Shown: positions 22,180 through 32,023 of the stretch, one piece after another
Layout: each line of letters begins with the position of its first letter
How positions within the stretch are numbered: the first letter of the stretch is position 1
Assembly: GCF_028009165.1 (NCBI RefSeq)
Contig: NC_079245.1
Location: 2,542,001 to 2,606,000 of the forward strand
Direction: 5' to 3'
Source: Akanthomyces muscarius
Taxonomy: Eukaryota > Ascomycota > Sordariomycetes > Hypocreales > Cordycipitaceae
DNA length: 64,000 nt
Notes under the pieces: generated by a model
Told to the model about the DNA's origin: nothing
Database searches by the model: none
What the model saw: only the letters and a program-made list of their open reading frames with translations
Position numbers and translations under genes: made by a program

Positions 22180-22620
22180 AGTGATGACGGCGTTGTTAAC
22201 GGTACCGCCGAGGTAAGCCTCAGCAGTCTCGCGCATCTTGGTAAGGACCATGGAGGAAATCTCCTCGGGGGTAAAGGTCTTCTGCTCGCCCTTGAACTCA
22301 ACCTCGATGATGGGCTTGCCGTTCTTCTCAATGATCTTGAAGGGGAAGTGCTTCATGTCGGCCTGGACCTCAGCATCGGAGAACTTGCGGCCAATGAGAC
22401 GCTTGGCGTCAAAGACGGTGTTGTGAGGGTTCATGGCGACCTGGTTCTTGGCGGCATCACCAATGAGACGCTCGGTGTCGGTAAAGGCAACGAACGAGGG
22501 AGTGGTGCGGTTACCCTGGTCGTTCGCGATGATGTCGCAACGATCCTCACGGAAGATACCGACGCAAGAGTAGGTGGTACCGAGATCGATACCGACCGCG
22601 GTGGTAGAAGTCGTCGCCAT
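20641..22620 (-). CDS. Cytosolic heat-shock protein 70 (Ssa type), intronless
   Basis: An ATP-dependent chaperone of cytosol and nucleus. All Hsp70 signatures are present: [12 protein letters not shown] at the N-terminus, [14 protein letters not shown] near 200, [14 protein letters not shown] near 335, and a C-terminal EEVD that binds TPR co-chaperones. The linker-proximal [13 protein letters not shown] precedes the substrate-binding domain, and the tail carries GGMP repeats. The 659 residues are normal for a fungal Ssa protein. The N-terminus ([14 protein letters not shown]) is slightly longer than in many Ssa orthologues. Third codon positions are strongly C/G-biased, as expected for high expression. 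The gene has no intron, which suits a heat-inducible copy, since splicing fails during heat shock. A step-type heat-shock element lies about 230 bp upstream. Confidence 0.96.
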
Positions 22621-22844
22621 TGTGATGGTTGGCTGTGTGTGTGTAGCGGAAAAAGAGTAGTGAGATGTGGAGAGAAAAGAAACACTCGACTGTGTTTAGG
22701 TGTGAAGAATTAGAAAATCCAAGTCTTCTTCTCGATGGTATGAAGGAGGGGGTATAAAGGTGAATGAAAAAGTGGTTGTGAAGACAAGAACAGACCTGTT
22801 GTGAGCAGGATGTAATGAGCATCTAAATAAGAAGAGGCGGGAGC

Positions 22845-22867
22845 TTCTATGTGCTTCGAAACTTTTC
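22845..22867 (-). promoter_or_regulatory. Step-type heat-shock element upstream of HSP70
   Basis: On the plus strand TTC triplets start at 22845, 22855 and 22865, exactly 10 bp apart. On the transcribed strand this reads nGAAn-5-nGAAn-5-nGAAn, the step-type HSE recognised by yeast Hsf1. It ends 225 bp upstream of the HSP70 start codon. An AGGGG stress-response element (STRE) core lies nearby at 22891-22895. Confidence 0.55.
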
Positions 22868-24415
22868 CAGCGGAGCCGCTAGAGGGTGGCAGGGGCCTGT
22901 TGGAAGCCTCTGGCAACGGCTGGAGACCGCTGGAGCCACCCAGAGGGAGCTGCAGCTTGCTGGAGGCGCCCACTCGAGTCTATTACAAAAGGCGGGCAAA
23001 TTCCTGCGCAACGCAGCCAGGCCAAAAAAATGACGTGAATTGGTGATTGGCGGTTTCAGGCTCTTGCCAGTCTTTTTCTGCCCTACCCCAAGTTTTTTCT
23101 GTGCTCCTTCCTCGTTTTTCGCTTTTTTTTGGTGCTTCCCTTGAGCTTCCAACTCTGAACCTGCCAGTTTCGATGAGGTGCTTCCCTTTTCCATCGCGGG
23201 GCAGCCGAACATGTTCCGGATACCTTGGGCATTGCCTGCTACTGCAGACTAGTGGCGGTGAGCTGGAAGTATCTGGTACTTTCAGTGCCCCACCTCCGAT
23301 TTTTCCCCTCTGCCCCTCCAGTCTGGCGATTGTTGGACCGGCGTCATAGTGGGCTGGTGAGGGCTTTGCGGAACGCCATCAATTGACCAAGCACAGGGCA
23401 AAAGCGATGGGTCGACCTAGAAACGACGAGTCTCGGGTGCTTTATTACGATTGTTTTCATTCAGGCTCTTTGAGGCTGTTTGAAAGACACCCAACAGAGC
23501 GCTGTTTGAGCCCTGCGAAACGAAGCGAACAAACGACTGCGAAGCTCTCGACCGCGGCTGGGTGTGCTCACCGCCCTGCCGCAAACAGAAATTTTTTTTT
23601 TTTTTCTCTTTTTTTTTTCATATTTCACACTCGTCTCGGCCTCCTCTCTCGGAAATCCTGCGCCTTGCCCACCAGATCTAGCGCAGGCAGCTGCAGAAAG
23701 CTTTGCAGTGGCAAGGCAACGGAGCTCCCTGGTTGGCAGATAGCGGGGCGCAGCTAACGGGTACGTACCGCGCTTGTGGCTGCAGCTCTCTCTGCCCAAG
23801 CAACCAAGCAGCCAAGCTCCAGCGGGGCACTCGTCAGAGGCCAAAGGAAAAAATCTCAACAGTGACGAAAGTTTTGTGGTCCCCTACTCATGCCATTGCG
23901 TCGAACGGTCGTCATGGACGATGGGCCGGATCAGCTCGTGATGCAGGGACTTTTGAAAATTTTCAAGCTCAGAATTTCCAAGACGAAAGATGGTGCTTCT
24001 CGTATGATGTTGGCGACTGTTTGCGACCTCAATGTACATCGCTTGAGCTCACATTCGCAGCTTCACTTGGACCGTCACGCCACATCAGCCTCTCCAGACC
24101 TGCTGCCACCCGCCCATCCGAAACCTTGATACGACCAGGAGTACAGTCATGGCTGCTTATTGGTATGCTAGCACGGCTGACTAGCTGCTCGATCTGCTTG
24201 CATCCAGAGCTTTCAATAGTCACAAACTCTGCACCCAAGAGGGTGTGCAGCTTGGCCACCACCTTGAGAGTTAAACCTCACCTGAGGTGCGGCCATTCTC
24301 GCCGGTAGAGCCGGCAGGAGAAGACGCAAGCTTGAGCTGCTTGAGCTGTCTTGATTCATCAGTCATCTACATACGACGACTCGAGTCTCTACATCTGGTG
24401 CGCACACGACTTCGT
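22868..24415. other. Intergenic region upstream of HSP70 and downstream of the 2EXR gene
   Basis: This stretch contains the distal HSP70 promoter and a T-rich segment at about 23590-23625. Several overlapping short frames occur but none resembles a known protein. I see no RNA gene or repeat. Confidence 0.45.
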
Positions 24416-25393
24416 TTAAAACCCAGCAATCACATCTGCGAGGCTCTCCTCTCGCACCAACACCATTTTCGTGTCCACCAGCTGTGTTCGGTCATCTCGT
24501 GCACCTCTGCCACTGACGCTGCCCATCCAGCCTTCCCAAATCTTCTGCATGATGTTGTCTTCGTCTGTCAGCGTCACGACGCACTTTTCGGCCTTGCTCG
24601 CCTTGCTCGCCTTGCTTGCCCTCTCGACCGCAAACTTGCAATGCGCCACTTCCTCCTCGCCCGGACTCAGCGCCACCAGCAGCCTCTCTGCCGCCCGAAA
24701 CCGATCCGCAACATGCCACAAGCACCCGAATATCTGATCGCTCTCCAGCTGCGGATAGCCAAGCTCAGCAAAGGCACACGCGACATGTCTCACACGGCGC
24801 GTGTCCTCGGGTCGTAGAAAGTACACCATGGGCGAGTTGAAGCCGTACGCGTCAAACGCCTCGAGTTCGCCCGTGAGATAGAGCGCGTCCAGCGCAAAGT
24901 TGAACCACACTCGTGCCGGCTGCGACACGGGCGTGTCCGACAACAGTTTCGAGATGCGCCAGCTGAATGTAAGCTCGTAGAAACGCAGGCCGACGCTGCG
25001 TGCCTCACGGCTGATGCGCAGCAGAACGGGACTGCAGCTCCCGTTGGTAATACCGCTGCACCCATTGTCCATGTAGCCGCTTGTGCACTCTCCGGCCGTT
25101 CGTTTGCGTAGCTGCGCACGCCGCTCTGGCAGTCGCCCGTCTCGCTCCAGGCAGCACGCGACAACGATACGCGGCTGCACCAAGTACTCCCAAATTTTGA
25201 GCCGCAGCTCCGGCGGCAACGAGGTAAACTGCGGAAACGAGGCCGATGGCGACGCCGATGTTTCGTCTGCATTGTGCATACCATCGTCAAAGGTACGGAA
25301 CTCGATCCAGAACTTGGGCCGATCGCTCTCGTCGCGGCCCTTGTCCGCGCCGTCGTAGCCGCCCTTGGTGTAGCACCCCTCCAGGAAGCTCAT
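24416..25393 (-). CDS. 2EXR-domain fungal protein of unknown function
   Basis: The 325-residue product has the fungal 2EXR motif near its N-terminus: FPQFTSLPPELRLKIWEYL, then QPRIVVAC. This family is common and expanded in Pezizomycotina and is usually unannotated. The middle contains the paired SREARSVGLRFYELTF and FNFALDALYLTG segments usual for these proteins. Near residue 280 an Ala-Ser-Lys repeat is encoded by a 9-bp tandem repeat (about 24594-24620). I start at the second in-frame Met (MSFLEGCYTKGG), because the 22 residues before it look like leader. No membrane segment or catalytic motif is seen. The gene lies beside two kinase-like genes; no link is evident. Confidence 0.72.
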   Translation of the reverse strand: MSFLEGCYTKGGYDGADKGRDESDRPKFWIEFRTFDDGMHNADETSASPSASFPQFTSLPPELRLKIWEYLVQPRIVVACCLERDGRLPERRAQLRKRTAGECTSGYMDNGCSGITNGSCSPVLLRISREARSVGLRFYELTFSWRISKLLSDTPVSQPARVWFNFALDALYLTGELEAFDAYGFNSPMVYFLRPEDTRRVRHVACAFAELGYPQLESDQIFGCLWHVADRFRAAERLLVALSPGEEEVAHCKFAVERASKASKASKAEKCVVTLTDEDNIMQKIWEGWMGSVSGRGARDDRTQLVDTKMVLVREESLADVIAGF

Positions 25394-26034
25394 CGTCGCC
25401 CAGTCATCAGATTGCCCGCTCCCAAAACGAGCCGGGCAAGGAACAAAAAATACGAACAAAGGAAAAATACGCTACTCGCACCGCAAGGAGAGCTATAATC
25501 TGAAAGGTTGACGAGTGAATTAATGCGGCGTGCCTCTCGAAATTGGGGCCTGAAACGTAATTGCAGGCCGCCGACCGAGCCTCCGATACCGAGGCCGAGC
25601 AGCATGCTACCCGTGACCCAATTCGTGCTACTGGCTCATGCTGTGCGCGGGGCTGCTGCCCTCTCGTCTGAATGCAAAAACTGTCTCTTGACGGGATGGT
25701 CATCCGAGACGGCTATCTTGTTTAGAATTCAATTTATTGGCTGTAGATTACATTGCATAGCCGTGGTGCGCCCGTTTGGCCGCCGTACGCTTACACCGAC
25801 TCGCCCTGGCAGGGGTGTGGCGGCGACTGCTTCAACAGCGATCGGAGCAGCATTATGGCTGTAATTGAGCTTCGTCCTCGCGTTAGCTTTTGTAAATAAA
25901 GCTCAACTTTATATGACGAGAAAAAAAAAAGAGGAACGACTCCTGATTAATTAAAAAAGAAAAAGCAGGAAAAAAAAAGAAGAAGAAAAAAAAAAGCAAC
26001 GCTTATGTGTCTGCCTCCAAAGCAATTCCAACAA
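25394..26034. other. Intergenic region with A-rich tract
   Basis: This stretch holds the promoter side of the 2EXR gene and the 3' side of the kinase gene. Bases about 25920-26000 are A/G-rich on the plus strand, i.e. a pyrimidine-rich 3' region for the minus-strand kinase. Confidence 0.5.
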
Positions 26035-27972
26035 TCAAGACTCCCCTATCCCGTACTTTTCCAGCTCCGCCACAACCTCCTTTGCCGTCAGCCGGTGCTC
26101 GGGGTCCTGCTCCAGCATCCACGCGACCACGAGCTGCAGCGGGTCCTCCCTGTCGAGCTCGTCGTCGACCTTTTCGCAGACCTCCTCCATCCACCGCTCC
26201 ATGGCGACGCGCGCGCGCCCGTCCGGGTCGCGCATGTCGGCAAAGTCCCACTGGCGGCCGTACACCTCGGGCGCGTCGATGACGCCCAGCACGAAGAGCA
26301 TCGTGATGCCGAGCGCCCACACGTTGCCGCCGATGGACCGCGCGCCGTCGATGGCCTCGGGCGGCACGTACCACGACGTGCCGCCCGCGCTGCGCGGCAC
26401 CGCGTCGCGGGTGGTCGTGGCGAGGCCAAAGTCGAGCACCGTGGCGCCGTGCGTCGGCGCGTAGGAAATGTTGCGCGACTTGATGTCGTTGTGGCTCACG
26501 CCCTGCTCCTCGAGGTACGCGAGCGCCGAGGAGACGTCGACCAGGATCCGCGCGGCGTCGTCGCGGGTGAAGCCGGGCTCGTTTCGCGGGTAGTGCGCGA
26601 GAGAGCCGGGCAGATGCTCCAGGTACACGGTGTAGAACCGGGCATCCCACTCGAGGATTCTGACAATGTTTTTCTGCACTTCACGTTAGTGATCAAATAG
26701 GTAGGTGGTGTGGGCGGTATGGCGTACGTGGTTCAACGTCCTCAAGATTTCCATCTCGTTCAGCCAGTGCCTTGCGAGAGAACCAATCCAGTTGCGAGTC
26801 TTTGGTCGGACATTGAGCGCTTTGGCGACGAGGGTGGTGTGCGGGAGCTTGCTATGTATGCAGGCGAAAACGCTCGAGTTGGTGTTCTTGCCAATCTTTT
26901 GCAAGCGAGTTACCTTGTATGCTTCTGCCGTCCCGGAATAGCCCTGCTCAATCTCAGCGCTGCTGCTCCCCGCCGGGCTTGTCATGACGTGGGCAGTCTC
27001 TCCATCCTGAAGCTGATAAAACGGCCCCTCCGGCCAAAGGTTTCTCTCTCGCGGTCGCGGGTCAACTGTTCCCATGATAAACTCTGCAACGGTACCCTCA
27101 ACGGGGGTTGTCGTAGATGACCGAGCCACCATGTTGCCACAACCTCCTGGACACAAGGTAGGAGCCTGGTCTTCTGCTGCTGCTGGCCGCGTTATGGTAG
27201 TTGAATACGTCCGCTTCAAAAGTAGAAATTCCACCAGCGGCCGATGCTGACTGAAGCTGTCCCCCGGAGACATTGGAGTCCAGACCACTGGGTTTCCAGG
27301 GACAGCAATCGTCCACATGCCGGGTTCAATATTTTGGATGCTGCCCTTTCCGACAAGATAGCTCTTGCTGGAGCGCTCACCTATTATAGCCACGTCGTGA
27401 GAGTTGCAGAAGAATTCGCATTCATCGCTGGCGGGATTGTAAGACAGGATGCATCGCAGCTCATCCCTCTTGATAGGTGCCTGTAAATCCGACGGGACCG
27501 CAAGGAAGGGAACGCGGATGCTGAAAAAGACGTCTTCGATGCGTTGCAGCACGCCTAGTATGCTGCGGCCGTCGGGGGTCTGGCTGATAAACTCAGCGGG
27601 TCTGAGCAGCGGGGAGAACACTACCTCCTCGTGGCGGACACTGGGCGGTCGAGCAATGATGATTCGGGCGCCTGGCAGGCATTCACGGTGCGCATTCTCT
27701 AGATAGTCTCGTGAACTAGGCGAAGACTCATTCTCGGCACCCGGCCTGTCTGGCAGCGTTGCGGGAGCAGACCTTCGCTGTTCCCTTTCCCACCAGATTT
27801 GAATCTGGCGATGGCGAGACGTCGTCCTGATAATGGCCCTCCCTTTGGCCGAGGCCAATCTGTGCGGCAGGAACTCATACGATGGCTTGGAGATGCCTGA
27901 GCTCAGACTCTGTCTAGAACTCCCAGCGGCAGCCGCAAGAGGGCGGTGGTCACGATGGTCTCTGGCCGGCAT
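26035..27972 (-). CDS. Protein kinase with orphan N-terminal domain (non-RD type)
   Basis: Two exons (26728-27972, 26035-26673) with a 54-nt phase-0 intron give 627 residues. The C-terminal half is a eukaryotic protein kinase: glycine-loop-like KIGKNTNSSVF, Lys384 in VAKAL, an alpha-C glutamate in NEMEIL, the catalytic loop HNDIKSRN (His476, Asp478, Lys480, Asn483), DFG at 496-498, GGTSWYVPPEA in the activation segment, and a degenerate C-lobe. Asn replaces Arg in HRD, so it is a non-RD kinase but should be active. Residues 1-360 match no domain I can name. A stretch at about 180-290 (CILSYNPASDECEFFC ... VEFLLLKR) could be a divergent FHA-like beta sandwich; that is a guess. A decayed paralogue lies 1.4 kb away on the same strand. 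I start at the Met of MPARDHRDH, which has a good start context. Confidence 0.8.
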
Positions 27973-29354
27973 GGTGCGGGAGGTCTCGACTCGGCGGCTC
28001 GACGTCGTACATGCATAAGCAAGAAGAAAGGAGCATGCATCCAAATAAAGCAAGCAAGGAACAAGGCTGGTGAGAAATGAGAGGGAGTCCTCCTGGAGAA
28101 TAAGTATCGACAGACAAATGTCGCCTCATTCTTGGATACCACGCGGCGGCTTCAATGCGGCCAGACAGTATTACACGAGAAACGCGAGTCAGAAAGGGAT
28201 CTTGTGGGCGTCAAGCGCTCCGATCAATCCTTTTTGACAGACACGCCCCGACTTTTGCGACACCAACGCCTTCCTTTCCTTGCCAAGTCATGGTCGGCGC
28301 ACCAAGTTTTTAAAAAACTCTGGCCCAGTGATGAGGTGGTTCCAGGTTACACAGACACGCTGTCAGCTGGAACTACCGCCCGGAGACCCTCAACACCTGC
28401 GTTACCCCACGCTTGGCCTCCGTCGGTCCGAGCGTGGCCATCATGGCCCTGAATCCCATCTATCAGCTTGTTTACCGGGGCGGCTCGGCCGCGCCCCCTT
28501 TTCAATCCATCTTTGTCATACATGACAGAAAATACCCTGGTGGCTCAATGGGACGGTGCGGAGGAGGACGCCGAGCTAGCTACTCGCCACACGTACAACA
28601 CGAGATTTGAGGGATCCCTGTTTTGCAGAATGATGCCGTTCGTGGGTGTGTATCCCGTGTATGACCTCTGGGGCGCAAATTGTGTAATCCCGGACACGGA
28701 GGTTGGGGTGACAAGTGCCGACGAGGACAATGCTGATGTTATAGGAGGATACGGGACGGCAAAGGTTCCCTAAAGGACGAAGAGTCGGAACTTGGGGGAT
28801 ACGAGTAGAAATTGTCCGTCAAGTTTGTAACTAGACAGCGAGGACGTGTGACATCAGTTGAGAACACACAGGCCTTTAAGCTTGCTCTGCTATACGTTGA
28901 CTCCTAACCGCCGGAGGGTCGCACAATTGTCTACGCTGGTGACGAGTCATAAAAGCGTCCCGAATGCCTCATTTACTCTTCATCACCATCAAGTTCAGCT
29001 ACACTGACCTCAAAGCCCCTCACGTTTGGGATACACGTCAGTGTCGCTCATTCCTGTGTAACCAAGACAAGTCGCAGCTCTGGTGGCTGCGTACGAGGCG
29101 GCACTTGTTTGCTCCTTGATTCGCCATCAACAGAGCTTTCCCCTAGAGAAACAACCTAACTCGAAACAGATACAACTATAGAGGTTCGACGACAAGGGTA
29201 TGACAAAAAACGACTGGGGAGTCATTAGTTTACTGCGCGTTCAAAGCAAAAGGTCAGCAAGAAGTAAAAAGTCATACAAATTGAGTTGCGAGGATTAAAA
29301 CAGGAAAAAGAACTTTGTTAGTCCATGCTATTCAGTATTCAATATAGCAATCTA
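27973..29354. other. Intergenic region between kinase and kinase relic
   Basis: This stretch contains the kinase promoter side and a short plus-strand frame listed separately (28522-28773). From 28780 to 29354 I see nothing recognisable. Confidence 0.45.
28522..28773 (+). CDS. Short hypothetical protein or gene fragment
   Basis: An 83-residue frame with unusually protein-like composition: MTENTLVAQWDGAEED at the start and a C-terminus rich in Asp, Val and Gly (DTEVGVTSADEDNADVIGG). I do not recognise a family. It has no signal peptide or membrane segment. It could be the first exon of a longer gene whose rest has decayed, or chance. It lies between the two kinase-like genes on the opposite strand. 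Confidence 0.25.
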   Translation: MTENTLVAQWDGAEEDAELATRHTYNTRFEGSLFCRMMPFVGVYPVYDLWGANCVIPDTEVGVTSADEDNADVIGGYGTAKVP

Positions 29355-30977
29355 TTAATCGTGAGAATCCTTCCCTCTGTGTAGCCTCAGCAGCATCTCG
29401 ACGGTCCTTGCTTCGATTCGGGTGTCCGGGTTTGGATCCAGCATGGCATGAACAAGACACTCCACCGTTCGCGTACCATCCAACGCACTCCTAATATCCG
29501 CAACAGCTGCCGGCCATCGCCTGTAAAACTCGTGAAGCTCATCTAGAGCGTGTTCCGGGTTGCGAATCGATCCCGCCAGGACCAACTCCTCTCGGTCGCT
29601 GATCTTGCCCAGAACATACAGCATGGTGACGCCGAGCCTTCAGAAATCTCCCGCGGCGCTTCCAAGACTGATTCGGAGAGATTCGGGAGGCGTGGCCCAA
29701 GTGGAGCACCCTACAAACCGTGGATCGTCAGCAGTTGTGGCCTTGTTGAAGCCAGCAAGACGGCGCCGCGCTCCGGCGAGTTGCTGATGTGCGCTGGCTG
29801 AATATTGTTATGGAAACAGCCACGCTCCTTCAGATAGGCGAGCGCAGAGCAGGCATCGTAAAGAATAGCGACACATTCATTCTCGGTGAATGGCGCATCT
29901 GCATCGTCGTCGAGTAGCGTCAGTCCTGTCGGCGTATGGATCGTGAGGCATACGTCCTTTGTGCGTGCCTCCAGCGAAGGCGGCAGCCTCTCCAGATAAA
30001 GAGTAAAGAGACTATCGTCGCGGCCAAAAATCTTCAAGACGTTGTGCCGGGTACTCGTTAGTCTCGATGCGTCCAGGCCAGAAGACGGCCGAGGCGGAGA
30101 GGTTTCAACACTTACATGGCTTCGTCTCTGCAAAACGGCCATTTCGTGTATGTAAGATACAAAAACGCGCGTCCCCAATCCCTCGTCGTGGTGCATCACT
30201 TTGGCAACAATATCAGCAGATTTTACTGTGCTGTGATAGCCAGCAAATAAACTCGCCACATTACTGTATGCAATCTCCCTGGTGTACTGCCGAAAGACGC
30301 AGGTCAGTGGAGCAGCATCTTTCCCGGTGGACGGCTTGAACCCTCTCATCGGGTTCCGATTCGTCTGATTGGTCATTCTCCATGTTGGAGAACCGGCGCT
30401 TACGAGGATTTGTAGTCTTGCTTTTCGGAGATGGTCCTTTCATCTGCTCGTCAAGTTTTTCAGGCTCCTCAACAGGACATGGTATCACCACGACACTGAC
30501 CTTCGTTCTAGGAAAGTGCAGCTCGGCTGCTTCATTATTAGAGATGGTAATGCTGTCATTCCTGGTGAATACGAGAAAATCTCCCAAGCACTTGAAAGAC
30601 AGCCTTGGTCTCTGTATTGTACCAAGAAAGCCTCCACTTCCCGACTTGTATGTCTTGCTCGCGGCCACGAGAGACAACGTACTTCTCTTCAGCAGTGAGG
30701 CAATCCAGGCGAATGTCATGAGTGTCACATGTAAATTGACATAAATTGGACGCCGGGTCGTAACAATTCTGCATTGTATCCCGATTGCGGAACCAGGTCT
30801 AATATTCTCAGATGTGCCGGGAAACCTGATTGCAAAACTGGCATCCTGTATCAGCTGATTGACTTCAGCATCTGTCTGACCATCTGGCACTTGCTCAGAA
30901 TCAGTGCTCTGAGGCGTCAATATATAGGCAGCAGCACCCTCCACTGATGATTGGCTTTCTTGATCTTGGTGGTTCAT
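29355..30977 (-). pseudogene. Decayed paralogue of the neighbouring protein kinase
   Basis: The order of segments matches the intact kinase at 26035-27972 throughout, but they fall in different frames. The N-terminal frame starts at 30977 (MNHQDQESQ). Near 30760 the homology jumps frame to YDPASNLCQFTCDTHD, matching YNPASDECEFFCNSHD of the paralogue. It returns near 30600 and jumps again near 30320. At the conserved intron site the donor GTAAGT and branch CTAAC remain, but the acceptor is gone (GGCAC instead of an AG). The catalytic loop is HNNIQPAH, lacking the catalytic Asp and Asn. The frame shifts again near 29750, where DFG is replaced by GFN. A conserved Trp codon is TGA at 29640-29642. 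The C-lobe end (LYVLGKISDREE to 29355) is intact. Several independent lesions make sequencing error unlikely as the sole cause. Confidence 0.8.
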
Positions 30978-32023
30978 AATGGTGACTTGGAGCCAAAGGG
31001 GTAGTATAGAGTGTAGAGTATGAAAAAGAGCTAGAAGGGAAAGAAAACCAGTTGAGAACTTAGCACAGCTTTGGCCCGATCTCTGGTCGTGCGCAGAGGA
31101 TATATATGCCGGTTGACGTCCCACGTTGCAGACGTCGTTCGTCACACATTCAGGTCAATTCATGCTCGTCGTCACTGCATCGCTAGGAAACAGTGAGAAG
31201 CTCAAATAAGCCCAAACTCACTCGAGAGAGCCCTGTGTAACGTATTTCTTCCGTCACCGCTTCGTTGATACGCGTACAACACCATAGCCCGAAGTTGTCG
31301 CCGTTCATTGGCGTACTTGTTTTCGCTCCAGAAACAAAGCTCGAAGTTTGTACCATTGTATTACCTTTTCCGTTTCGTATCAGTCCAGAGCTGTGCTATA
31401 GAGCCAGTTCTCAATGTCCAAGCGAACCACCCGAGCGGTCGCGCGGCAGTTGCCCAAGAACCCCTAGCTACCGCCTTCCGCAACGCAAAAGCTGCTTAAT
31501 GGCACACAATTAAATGCCACAAAACTACAAGCGTCCGTTTGATGAGCGACGCTGACCTCTCCGCAAACGTTGATGGATATCTGTGCTTTGTACGCCCTGT
31601 TACGATAGCTTCAATCGCAGCAGTCGTGGTTGGTTTTGAAGACTAGGTTGCACACTCACTCATGCAGTGGGATGGCAGAAAAAGAAAGTGGTTGGCAGCT
31701 GATGATTTGTTTCGACTACGAGTTACGAAAAATAAGAAATAAGAAAAAAAGAGAAGAAAAAATAGCGACTAATAGCAAACAATAGCGAAAACAAGCAAAA
31801 AGTAGAAGTAGTAAAAGAAAGAACAAGAATTTCCAATAACAAATGTGTAACAGGAAACTGGAGAGAGTATCAATGGGTATATTCATTATCCACCAGTAAA
31901 CAAATCCAAGCGCAACGGCCAACGCTCGCCGACTAATATGCAAAACCCCTATTCCATGCAATCCAAGACGCCCCAAAAGATAAATACAAGAAAAGCCAAC
32001 ATCTAGATATAGCAGTGTGGCGG
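30978..32023. other. Intergenic region with A/G-rich tract
   Basis: This is the promoter side of the kinase relic and the 3' side of the CENP-C gene. Bases about 31725-31830 are strongly A/G-rich on the plus strand. No gene is recognised. Confidence 0.5.

Noticed and set aside
20614..22713. 699-codon open frame on the plus strand opposite HSP70
   Set aside because: It is the well-known antisense open frame caused by codon bias in highly expressed HSP70 genes. Its translation is Leu/Val/Gly-rich and repetitive, and the sense strand encodes a perfect HSP70.
29640..29642. Repeat-induced point mutation as the cause of the nonsense codon in the kinase relic
   Set aside because: The change is C to T in a CpC context, not the preferred CpA, and the locus shows frameshifts rather than dense C-to-T transitions.
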